DNA of 64,000 bases, from positions 71,280-135,279 of the forward strand of contig CAXXJQ010000008.1 in assembly GCA_963665045.2 (NCBI GenBank), read 5' to 3'. The stretch is from JAFGRU01 sp016934985 (GTDB lineage: Bacteria; Desulfobacterota; Desulfuromonadia; Desulfuromonadales; JAAYDE01). The notes under the pieces were generated by a model, which saw nothing but the letters and a program-made list of their open reading frames with translations, did not search any database and was not told the DNA's origin. Position 1 is the first letter of the stretch, and each line of letters starts with the position of its first letter. This document shows positions 52,023-59,646 of the stretch, piece after piece. The position numbers and the translations under genes are program-made.

Positions 52023-52454
52023 CTGCGGGGGGTTTCCCTGATTGTTGCCGCGACAACGGTGGCCGAACTCGGCGACCTGACCCGATTTGCATCGGCAAAA
52101 CAGTTAATGGCTTATCTGGGACTGGTGCCCAGCGAACACTCCACCGGAGACAGTATCCGCCGGGGCGGTATCACCAAAACCGGCAATGGACATGTTCGGC
52201 GCGCCCTCACGGAAGCCGCTCATGCCTATAGCCATCCGCCCCGGGAGAGTCGAGTCCTGCTGGCTCGCCTGGAGGGTCTGTCCCAGGAAGTCCGGCAGAT
52301 TGCCTGGAAAGCACAGCTTCGGCTCTGTGGACGCTTTAGAAGACTGATGGCCAGGGGGAAGAATCGAAAAACAGTGGTCATAGCTACGGCTCGTGAGCTG
52401 GTCGCCTTCATGTGGGCCATTGCGCAGGTCATTCAGCCAGAGTCCCGAGCATAG
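52023..52454 (+). pseudogene. 3' fragment of the IS110 transposase
   Basis: Residues corresponding to the C-terminal 144 of the full transposase (LRGVSLIVAATTVAELGD to IQPESRA) are present. The 5' DEDD half is missing at the duplication junction. The DNA is almost identical to 48413-48844. Confidence 0.9.
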
Positions 52455-52781
52455 CAATTTATATCAAAGATCGACGTTTAAAAAAATCCAGCAAGGAGGC
52501 AGCGAGAAACCTGCATAAAATACATCCCAGGTCAGAGCCAGAGACGCGATCACGTTCAGGAGAACCCTCGAGAAGGCTGTGCGAATAAGGCCAAAACGCC
52601 GAATTTCCGACTTCAGAGCGAGGCAGCTCCACGACGAAGCCAAGTCATGCGGTATCCAACCCGCGCATATCAGAGTGATCAAACGTCGTCACCAGATCCC
52701 GTCTCTGCCTGTGCCCTGGGGTAACAAACAAGGCAAAAACCCTGAAAAGCAAGGGCGGGGACGTGTTTATTCTATTGACAA
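52455..52781 (+). ncRNA. Candidate IS110 guide RNA region, second copy
   Basis: Copy of the noncoding right end at 48845-49171, with only a few base changes, separated from any complete transposase. It could be expressed in trans. Confidence 0.3.
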
Positions 52782-52796
52782 CTGACAGCCATATCA

Positions 52797-52950
52797 GCCT
52801 TCGGACGAATAACCTGATTAATCTTTTGCCCCTTCCCATTAACAGGAGTATTTTATGTAAGGTTTAATGGTGGTTTGAAGTTGGGAAAGGGGAAAAAATT
52901 GGCAGGCAAGCCGCTATAGCTTGAAGTAGCCAGATTGCGGTTTTTTTGTG
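52797..52950 (+). repeat. Structured repeat R, copy R4 (unit B)
   Basis: Copy of R1, with ATG TAA in the short ORF and the CCGCTATAGC...AGATTGCGG hairpin slightly changed (one base). Confidence 0.8.
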
Positions 52951-53060
52951 CAATAGGGGGACTGGCGGCAAATTTTGATCTTGCCTTCTTACAGGCCTGA
53001 CCCTACTCACTTCGAAGATCAATTACAACGGAAGCCTAACAGATACCCCCGGGAAATTTT

Positions 53061-53363
53061 ATGCCGAAATTGATGTGCTGGATTACAGCCTGTCCTGGAC
53101 TGCCCGACAATCAGCGTTTCTGGGACATGGTTCGTATTGATGCTCAACCCCACCGCCTGTCTCTGGATATCGACCAGGAATCGGATGCGTTGATCCGTGA
53201 TCTTCAGAAAGAGGGAATTATCGGCAAAAAAGCCGCAGCCAAAAGTTTCCGTTTCGAGTGGACTGATGACAAGGTTCTACGCCTGGTCTATCTGTTCAGC
53301 AAAAAACCGATTCCCCTGTTGCAGATCAACCTGCCGGCTGACCATCAGCAGGAGCTTTTCTGA
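53061..53363 (+). CDS. Unrecognised 100-aa protein, copy B
   Basis: Near-identical copy of 49451-49753, with the same length and ends. The frame is preserved in both copies. The visible changes are Leu/Arg, Met/Thr and Tyr/His. This suggests a retained protein, but the family is not recognised. Confidence 0.6.
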   Translation: MPKLMCWITACPGLPDNQRFWDMVRIDAQPHRLSLDIDQESDALIRDLQKEGIIGKKAAAKSFRFEWTDDKVLRLVYLFSKKPIPLLQINLPADHQQELF

Positions 53364-53405
53364 AATTTTTAGGGCGAATAGCGAGACTATTCGCCCTAAA
53401 AATTT
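53363..53405 (+). terminator. 19-bp perfect palindromic hairpin after the unknown ORF, copy B
   Basis: AAATTTTTAGGGCGAATAG and CTATTCGCCCTAAAAATTT pair completely around a 5-nt loop (CGAGA). It overlaps the stop codon. A shorter imperfect form is in unit A. Confidence 0.65.
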
Positions 53406-53468
53406 TGGGAATATGAAATGATTTACCTTCTTTGCGGTAGATTCATTCCCAAGCTCGATAGTCTTCTC
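53406..53468. repeat. MITE-like repeat half, copy M6
   Basis: Copy of M5: AATATGAAATGATTTACCTTC and GGTAGATTCATTCCCAAGCTCG. It lies in unit B. Confidence 0.5.
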
Positions 53469-53549
53469 ATAAGATGTAAAGGAATGGGGGTCCTGATATG
53501 CGTACCGGTCTAATAGCCCGCTTAACCCCCGCTTTTCACAACAGTCTTC

Positions 53550-53708
53550 AGCCACCGGACTAATTACCTGATAATCCTCTTGCCCCTTCCATCAACAGGA
53601 GTATTTTATGAAAGGTTTAATGTTGGTTTGAAGTAGGGAAAGGGGAAAAGATGGACAGGCAAGCCGCTATAGCTGGAAAAAGCCAGATAGCGGTTTTTTT
53701 GTGAAAGT
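53550..53708 (+). repeat. Structured repeat R, copy R5 (unit B)
   Basis: Copy of R2 with an intact 7-codon ORF (53608-53631, MKGLMLV) and the T7-ending hairpin. Confidence 0.85.
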
Positions 53709-53808
53709 TGGGTGTCTGAAGAAATTTCTTGATATTTCAACAATGCAAGCCTGACGCCTACTTGACCATGACGCCTACTTGACCATATTTAATATTGGCA
53801 AAAAACTG

Positions 53809-53939
53809 TTGACGGTTTTCGGGTTTCCAATGACGATTGACCATTGACAAATGACGATTCAAACCCGAGCAATGACTATTGACGGTTCACCCTGGCTCAA
53901 CAATAAATGACACTTAAAAATTGACCACTGACGGGTCTG
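53809..53939. repeat. Low-complexity TTGAC/ATTGAC repeats, unit B
   Basis: Counterpart of 50182-50312. Confidence 0.6.
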
Positions 53940-54006
53940 GGTTGCCCTAACAGCTTTCAGCCTTAGGGCAACCAACCAAAACAAAGGACCATAATCTCCC
54001 TTGACC

Positions 54007-54321
54007 TTATGCTGCACTCATGGGCTGAATTTTCTTCAGTTCTTTTTGGAAAAGCTGTTGGGAATCCCAGAGGTCACGCGCATTTTGGGCGTTAAGCCAG
54101 AACTGAGGCGAATTGCCGAAAAGCCTGGATAAGCGCAGGGCCATTACAGGGGTAATGGATCGTCTTTCTCTGAGAATTTCATTGATTGTCTGGCGCGATA
54201 CACCCAGGGCATTCGCCAGGGATGCCGTCGTCAGATGGTAATCCGGCATGAAATCATCGCGCAGGATTTCTCCGGGATGGGTCGGAGGAATGGTTCGTTT
54301 TTCTGTGTTTGCTAAAGTCAT
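54007..54321 (-). CDS. higA: HigA-family antitoxin (XRE), orphan copy B
   Basis: A 104-residue XRE antitoxin, nearly identical to 50380-50694. Differences include D/E and Y/F in the DDFMPDYHL region and L/F, I/Q changes near the C-terminus. The helix-turn-helix is intact. The same toxin deletion scar lies upstream, so the deletion precedes the duplication. Confidence 0.92.
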   Translation of the reverse strand: MTLANTEKRTIPPTHPGEILRDDFMPDYHLTTASLANALGVSRQTINEILRERRSITPVMALRLSRLFGNSPQFWLNAQNARDLWDSQQLFQKELKKIQPMSAA

Positions 54322-54332
54322 GGTGTTAGTCC

Positions 54333-54393
54333 TTAATGATAGTCGGTTATTTCAAACCATTTGAGTTTCTTTGTCGGCAAATGTTTTAATCAT
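54333..54393 (-). pseudogene. higB: HigB toxin remnant, copy B
   Basis: ATG 54393 opens MIKTFADKETQMV and stops, followed in another frame by FEITDYH and a stop. This is the same deletion scar as in unit A. Confidence 0.7.
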
Positions 54394-54399
54394 GACTCA

Positions 54400-54428
54400 A
54401 TGATAAACTGTCACGTGACAGTTGCCAA
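54400..54428 (-). promoter_or_regulatory. Promoter and HigA operator, copy B
   Basis: TTGGCA and TATCAT 17 bp apart on the minus strand. The spacer has a perfect 18-bp palindrome AACTGTCACGTGACAGTT. Confidence 0.8.
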
Positions 54429-54589
54429 TCGGGTTTGTTATCCAAAGGACCGGTTAAATAATATTTTTCTCCGCGTTCTTCGCGATCTCTGCGGTAAAAA
54501 GGTTTTCCCCTAACAACCTTCAGCTTTCCCACCTGGTTTTAATGACCATTAACGGTTGACGATTCAACCTTTTCTTTTTTCAGGTTGGA

Positions 54590-54625
54590 TTGACAGCTCT
54601 GCCACGTGTTGGTATTATTGCCAAC
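54590..54625 (+). promoter_or_regulatory. Promoter of tumE, apparently leaderless, copy B
   Basis: TTGACA (54590-54595) and TATTAT (54613-54618) are 17 bp apart, with the ATG at 54626. There is no Shine-Dalgarno. Confidence 0.65.
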
Positions 54626-54907
54626 ATGGCGGCTGAGTTGCTACTCAAAGAACACCGGGTGATTGGCGAAGATGCGTTCGTCGAGTTGATAATTTGGCGT
54701 TTGCCTTCACCTGCGATGGGCAGCAGGCACGCCTTCAAGTACAGGTTCGCGTTGGTAGTCGAAGGGAAATGCGTCCTTCGCTATGATAATGAGCCTGGAA
54801 AAGGCGACCATAAACATTATGGTGGAAAAGAAATACCCTACGAATTCATTACACCCGGCCAGCTGATGGATGATTTCTGGCGAGATGTTGAGGAATGGAG
54901 GTCCTGA
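54626..54907 (+). CDS. tumE: TumE-type toxin (DUF6516), copy B
   Basis: A 93-residue protein. The family core RYDNEPGKGDHKHYGG is intact, unlike in copy A. KYRFALVVEGKCVLRYDNE and IPYEFITPGQLMDDFWRDVEEWRS follow. It is 1 nt upstream of tumA copy B. It is likely the more active of the two toxins by sequence conservation. Confidence 0.85.
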   Translation: MAAELLLKEHRVIGEDAFVELIIWRLPSPAMGSRHAFKYRFALVVEGKCVLRYDNEPGKGDHKHYGGKEIPYEFITPGQLMDDFWRDVEEWRS

Positions 54908-54908
54908 T

Positions 54909-55250
54909 ATGCGTACAGTGACATTAGTTGTATCGTCGTTGGAGAATACCCGGACACGAGTAAAAGAGGCATTTTCCGGGAAGGCCCAGGGGACATTCAT
55001 AAGTTTCGAGTCTCCCGCGCTTCTTTTCAAGGTTCTTTCCGGGAAACGCTGGGAACTGCTCAAGCTTATGACCGGCGCCGGTCCCATGGCGATTCGGGAG
55101 GCGGCCCGGCGCAGCGGAAGGGATGTGAAATCCGTCCACATGGACGTTCACGCCCTGCTTAACGCCGGTATTCTCGAAAAGACCGAAAACGGTCTGATCG
55201 AGTTCCCTTATGATGCCGTCCATGTCGATTTCACCCTGAAGGCCGCCTGA
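54909..55250 (+). CDS. tumA: TumA-type antitoxin, copy B
   Basis: A 113-residue winged-helix protein, nearly identical to copy A; the only visible changes are in the N-terminal RVKEAFSG and the C-terminal NGLIEFP regions. GGAGG lies upstream. It is translated right after tumE. Confidence 0.83.
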   Translation: MRTVTLVVSSLENTRTRVKEAFSGKAQGTFISFESPALLFKVLSGKRWELLKLMTGAGPMAIREAARRSGRDVKSVHMDVHALLNAGILEKTENGLIEFPYDAVHVDFTLKAA

Positions 55251-55383
55251 TTCGTAATCAGTCGGTTACAGCCATTTTTAGGAATACAGCCGGACCCGCT
55301 GGAACCTGTTTTTGTTTGCCTTCCTACCGCTTCTGGCTTTTTACAAATGACAATTAACAAGTGACTTTTGACGGGTTTTACCT
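55251..55383. other. Noncoding region after tumA, unit B
   Basis: Copy of 51623-51756. No gene. Confidence 0.4.
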
Positions 55384-55555
55384 TCAGCCTTCAACCTTCG
55401 CCCTAATAACCTGATTATCCCCTTGCGCCTTGCCATCAACAGGAGTATTTTATGAAAGGTTTAATGTTGGTTTGAAGTAGGGAAAGGGGAAAAGATTGGC
55501 AGGCAAGCCGCTATAGCTGGAGAAGACCAGATAGCGGTTTTTTTGTGAAAGTTGG
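55384..55555 (+). repeat. Structured repeat R, copy R6 (unit B)
   Basis: Unlike R3 at the equivalent place, this copy has an intact 7-codon ORF (55452-55475) and the GGGAAAGGGG arm. It is closer to R2/R5 than to R3. The CCGCTATAGCTGG...CCAGATAGCGG hairpin with T7 is intact. Confidence 0.8.
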
Positions 55556-55694
55556 GTGCCTGAAGAAACCTTTGGTACTTCAAGAACTCAGGCCTGACAC
55601 CACACTGCTACAGCGGTCTGATTCCAGCAAGAGTCAAACGGCGACTTGACCCCTTCATTTATATTGTAAACCATTAAGACAAAAAGGCATCTCC

Positions 55695-56090
55695 TTGGAT
55701 AATCCAAAGAATTTCAATCCCTGCATTTTCTGCTCAGAAGAGGCTCCTGAACGAAAAATTGCCGAGGTGAACTCTGTCTTTGCCATCCGGGACAAATTCC
55801 CCGTTACACCTTTACACACGTTGGTGATCCCATTTCGACATGTCTCTGACTGGTTTGACCTGACCGAGGTTGAGCGGGCAGATTCAGAAGAGCTTTTGCA
55901 TCAGCTTCGAGAAGAAATCCTTGCTGCTGATCCCAGCGTCACCGGTTTCAATATCGGGGTTAATTGCGGTAAGTCGGCAGGCCAGACGGTTATGCACGTT
56001 CATATTCACCTGATTCCCCGCCGTGATGGAGATGTTGAAAATGCCACCGGCGGTGTGCGGGGGGTGATTCCCGAAAGAAGGATTTATTGA
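55695..56090 (+). CDS. HIT-family nucleotide hydrolase/transferase-like protein
   Basis: A 131-residue protein with a likely TTG start at 55695 (AGG upstream). The histidine triad is in VMHVHIHLIPRRDGD and the N-terminus has NPCIFC. It matches Fhit/HINT-type HIT proteins that act on AMP-linked compounds such as diadenosine polyphosphates. It is the first gene after the duplicated region, 37 bp beyond the end of unit B. Its role near defence-type genes is an inference. Confidence 0.87.
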   Translation: MDNPKNFNPCIFCSEEAPERKIAEVNSVFAIRDKFPVTPLHTLVIPFRHVSDWFDLTEVERADSEELLHQLREEILAADPSVTGFNIGVNCGKSAGQTVMHVHIHLIPRRDGDVENATGGVRGVIPERRIY

Positions 56091-56153
56091 GTTTTCAAGT
56101 TTGGCAACGACTTTTAGCCGAAATGGTTTTTCCTGGAAAATTTTAGGTTTTCT

Positions 56154-57005
56154 ATGCGAACAGGTACGGATGTTTGGAGTAGGGAAGAAGTCGAAGCCAT
56201 TGTGGCAGACTACCTATCAATGCTTATTTGTGAGCTAAAAGGGGAAAATTACAATAAAGCTGAACATAACCGGGGTCTTCAAAAAATTATCGGCCGGTCT
56301 AAGGGCTCCATTGAAATGAAGCATATGAATATCAGTGCGGTACTTGGTGAATTAGGGTACCCCTGTATTGACGGGTATAAACCGGCCAGAAATTATCAAA
56401 GAAGTTTGCTCCCTGAGATTGTTGAAATACAAGTTAATGAAAATGTTGAGTTGCAAATGTTATTGCAGGGTATTTTTAAACCGGCAGAAATAGCTATACC
56501 CACCATAGACCAAATATTGTCCTCTCTGGTCGACCCACCACGAACTGATGAGCGGGTACCAGCAAAAGTCAGAGAGACATTAGCTGATTATAAGCCAAGA
56601 AAAGTTGATTACCTTGCACGGGATGCATCCAACACCAAACTTGGATTAGCTGGTGAAATGTTCATACTTCGGTATGAGAAAGCCCGTTTAATTGCGGCAG
56701 GAAAAGAATCGTTGGCCGATAATATCCAGCATACAAGCCAGGAGTTGGGGGACGGATTAGGTTTTGATATCCAATCATTTGAGGTTTCTGGGCAAGAACG
56801 GCTTATTGAGGTCAAAACCACCAAATTCAGTAGACATACACCGTTTTTTGTAACACCAAAAGAGTTATACACGTCACAGCAATGTGAAAAAACGTACTAC
56901 CTTTATAGGGTATTCCAATTCACACGGTTGCCCAAATTTTTTGCGGTTGGTGGTTGTTTAGACAAACTGTTTTCCCTGAAACCAACCCAGTATTTAGCGT
57001 TTTAA
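56154..57005 (+). CDS. DUF3883 domain-containing protein (restriction-endonuclease-like)
   Basis: A 283-residue protein. The N-terminal part (WSREEVEAIVADYLSML, AEHNRGLQKII, MKHMNISAVLGELGYPCIDGYKP) is typical of proteins found with HNH or defence genes. The C-terminal DUF3883/NOV-type part has LGLAGEMFILRYE and DGLGFDIQSF and RLIEVKTTKF: a GE, D and E-V-K pattern of PD-(D/E)xK nuclease folds. It is 11 bp upstream of the HNH gene in the same direction. The target is not known. No Shine-Dalgarno is clear. Confidence 0.83.
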   Translation: MRTGTDVWSREEVEAIVADYLSMLICELKGENYNKAEHNRGLQKIIGRSKGSIEMKHMNISAVLGELGYPCIDGYKPARNYQRSLLPEIVEIQVNENVELQMLLQGIFKPAEIAIPTIDQILSSLVDPPRTDERVPAKVRETLADYKPRKVDYLARDASNTKLGLAGEMFILRYEKARLIAAGKESLADNIQHTSQELGDGLGFDIQSFEVSGQERLIEVKTTKFSRHTPFFVTPKELYTSQQCEKTYYLYRVFQFTRLPKFFAVGGCLDKLFSLKPTQYLAF

Positions 57006-57016
57006 CTTTTTAATAA

Positions 57017-58003
57017 ATGTCATTAATTGAAACCTACATCAGGCAGTTTGCCCATTTAAAACGAGCAACAGGCAGAAAAGGTTTATGGACCGAGGCCACC
57101 AAAAAGCGCGCCCCGCACAAACCGATTTTGCTGCTTGCGGTACTCGATTTGGTTGCTTGTGGATCAATCAATTCATCCTTAATTGACGTTTCCGATGATC
57201 TTGTGGAACTGAGTGAGCTGTTCAATCTCTACTGGCGCCGCGTCATTCCCCTCGGCCAAACAAGCAGCTTGGCTTTTCCTTTCTCACGCCTCCACAATGA
57301 ACCTTTCTGGGAGTTGATTCCTCAAACTGGAAAAGAGATAACTCCTGCAGCAGTCAACAATATTTCTTCCGTCAGCCAATTACGCAAAGTGGCCCATGGG
57401 GCGCGCATCGATAAGAATCTTTTCTTTTTAATGCAACAGCCAGAAGGACGTAAATCCTTACGGCAGACGTTGTTGCAGACCTGCTTTTCGGATGAGTCTG
57501 GGCGGGCGCTGATGGAGCAGATCCTTAATAATGCCCAGGCACATTCCTACAGCCTAGAGTTGGAAAAGAAGGCTCATTTACCCTTAGTCAAAGAAATTTT
57601 GTCCCAGGATACCTACAAATCAGCTGCACGCGATCAGGGGTTCCGGTCAAGTGTTACTAAAGCCTACGACCATCGCTGTGCGCTTTGTGGTGTTCGAATA
57701 ATCACCCCAGAAGGATATACTGTAGTTGACGCCGCCCACATCATTCCCTGGAGCAAAAGCCAAAATGATGATATCCGAAATGGCATGGCTCTTTGTAAAC
57801 TCTGCCATTGGAGCTTTGATAAGGGGATGATGGGTGTTTCTGAAGATTTTAATGTCATCATTTCCCGGCAAATTTCGGCTGTCCCCAACGCCCCCGGTTT
57901 CCTTCTTACACTTTCTGGGCGGGGTATAATCCCGCCTTCTGATCGCTGTCTTTGGCCAGCTCAAGAGTATTTGTCCAAACACAGGTTTGAGTGGCGTTTA
58001 TAG
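57017..58003 (+). CDS. HNH endonuclease, putative restriction-type
   Basis: A 328-residue protein. The C-terminal HNH domain has CALCGV, DAAHIIPWSKS and NGMALCKLCHWSFDKG: two CxxC pairs for zinc, and His and Asn of the catalytic motif. The N-terminal about 180 residues (HKPILLLAVLDL, FPFSRLHNEPFWELIP) are typical of the putative restriction endonuclease family with an N-terminal DNA-recognition-type domain. It begins 11 bp after the DUF3883 stop, so the two may be expressed together. It could be a modification-dependent (type IV) enzyme; that is inferred. Confidence 0.87.
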   Translation: MSLIETYIRQFAHLKRATGRKGLWTEATKKRAPHKPILLLAVLDLVACGSINSSLIDVSDDLVELSELFNLYWRRVIPLGQTSSLAFPFSRLHNEPFWELIPQTGKEITPAAVNNISSVSQLRKVAHGARIDKNLFFLMQQPEGRKSLRQTLLQTCFSDESGRALMEQILNNAQAHSYSLELEKKAHLPLVKEILSQDTYKSAARDQGFRSSVTKAYDHRCALCGVRIITPEGYTVVDAAHIIPWSKSQNDDIRNGMALCKLCHWSFDKGMMGVSEDFNVIISRQISAVPNAPGFLLTLSGRGIIPPSDRCLWPAQEYLSKHRFEWRL

Positions 58004-58205
58004 GAAGTTATTGGGGGCGGGGGGCATGGTGATTTGGTGGAGTCCTGGGGCCAGTATGCAGAATTACCAGTTGATTTTTTGAAATTGGTCATACTGTCCC
58101 GCGACCTTCTCCCTGGGAATATGGCATTAAATTTAGCCTTAAGATATTAAGCCTGGAACCTTTTAAGGAGGAGCATCAATTTGACCCCATTAAGGAGGGT
58201 TTTTT
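58004..58205. other. Intergenic region upstream of the dGTPase-like gene
   Basis: About 200 bp. It carries two AAGGAGG sites (near 58164 and 58191) separated by ATTTGACCCC. No gene. Confidence 0.4.
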
Positions 58206-59528
58206 ATGGCTGATGAGTTACAGTGGGATTTATTGCTCTCTGAAAAAAGGGTTGGGAAGTCAGACACAGGCAACTCGGCAGGAAATCTGGGTACAAGAAC
58301 AGGGTTTGAGTCTGATTATGATAGGGTGATTTTTTCTGAGCCTTTTCGAAGGCTGGCCAAAAAAACTCAAGTTCACCCGTTGGCTCCCAATGATCACATT
58401 CACAACCGGCTTATTCACTCTTTGGAGGTTGGAAGTGTTGGGCGAACTTTAGGGAAAGAATTGCAGGGCTTTTTACGCCAAAGTGGAAATTTAAGTTGCG
58501 CTATCAATGAGTTACCATTGTTAGTTCAGATCGGCTGTTTAGTCCATGACATTGGGAACCCTCCGTTCGGGCATGCAGGGGAATTTGCTATTCGAGAGTG
58601 GGTTGCTGCCCATTCGGAAATTGTTTTCAGTAGCGAGTTCAAGGTTTCGCAAGAAACTAAAGACGATCTTTTGATGTTTGAAGGTAATGCTCAAGGTTTT
58701 CGGTTAGCAGCACGTTCCGATTTAAAAGTAGGGTATATGCGCTTAACATTTGCGTCGCTTGGGGCAATGATTAAGTATCCTTGGACAAGTAACGATATCC
58801 GTGCAAAAAAGCCAAAGAAATATAATGTTTTTCACTCTGAGAAAGAAATTTTTGATGAGATAACCCAAGGCCTTGGCTTGCTATTGCCCGGCCAATCTGT
58901 TGCGAGACACCCTTTATCTTTTCTTACAGAAGCTGCCGATGATATTTGTTACAGAATTTTGGACATGGAAGACGCTGTTGCAATGAGGATATTCCCTGAA
59001 AAGGCAATAAAAGATTTGTTTTTAAGAATTGCAGATTATTCCTCTTCAAGGCATATTTCTATTGCGGAAGCGAGGGGTAGGGCAATAGGAAATTTGATTA
59101 AAGAAATTTGGACTATCTTTAGGGATGATTATTCAAACATTATTTGTGGAAGACGCAAAAAAGATTTAAAAGCAGACTTAACTGAACCATTTTCTGGGAG
59201 TTTGAAAGAGATAAAAAAAAGATATGAAGAAGTTTTTTCCCATAGAGGAAAATTAGGTTATGAAATTGGTGCTTATAAAGTCCTTGGCAGAATAATTAAA
59301 TGTTTAATTTTATCTGCTCAATCATTATGTAAATGTAAAAACTTTGACGATTTATCCTTCATCTCTCAAAAAGGGTTAGAATTGGCATGGGGCACTGATT
59401 TCGTAAAAAGCCATGTTGAAAAGGACTACGAATGGTGGTTACGACAAATTTTTGATTTTATTTCTGGGTTAACAGATAATTATGCAATTCAAGTATCAAA
59501 TGAAGTTGAAGGAATGATTCATAGGTAA
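58206..59528 (+). CDS. dgt: dGTPase-like HD-domain phosphohydrolase
   Basis: A 440-residue protein. The HD metal site is NRLIHSLEVGSVGRTLG and VHDIGNPPFGHAGE, as in deoxyguanosine triphosphate triphosphohydrolases. FSEPFRRLAKKTQVHPL is the dGTPase N-terminal signature, and ADDICYRILDMEDAV follows. It converts dGTP to guanosine and PPPi; dGTPases can deplete nucleotides against phages. The gene is A/T richer than the metabolic genes in the window. AAGGAGG lies directly before the ATG. It is followed by the exonuclease-RecQ-UvrD gene. Confidence 0.9.
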   Translation: MADELQWDLLLSEKRVGKSDTGNSAGNLGTRTGFESDYDRVIFSEPFRRLAKKTQVHPLAPNDHIHNRLIHSLEVGSVGRTLGKELQGFLRQSGNLSCAINELPLLVQIGCLVHDIGNPPFGHAGEFAIREWVAAHSEIVFSSEFKVSQETKDDLLMFEGNAQGFRLAARSDLKVGYMRLTFASLGAMIKYPWTSNDIRAKKPKKYNVFHSEKEIFDEITQGLGLLLPGQSVARHPLSFLTEAADDICYRILDMEDAVAMRIFPEKAIKDLFLRIADYSSSRHISIAEARGRAIGNLIKEIWTIFRDDYSNIICGRRKKDLKADLTEPFSGSLKEIKKRYEEVFSHRGKLGYEIGAYKVLGRIIKCLILSAQSLCKCKNFDDLSFISQKGLELAWGTDFVKSHVEKDYEWWLRQIFDFISGLTDNYAIQVSNEVEGMIHR

Positions 59529-59646
59529 ATCAACTTCTATTTTGATGATAATAAATCTGTCACCTTTTTTGTGTTGATTCTCGTTCCGAGGATGAAAAAA
59601 TGACTCTTTGGGAACGGCCAACTTCGGGTTGGGCCTTGGATGATTG

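Larger units (their letters stand above)
52023..55657. repeat. Unit B of the 3.6-kb tandem duplication
   Basis: Begins with CTGCGGGG in the transposase and ends with TTGACCCCTTCA at 55657, then unique sequence. A 17-bp tandem duplication (GACGCCTACTTGACCAT) near 53756-53790 is specific to unit B. Confidence 0.92.
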
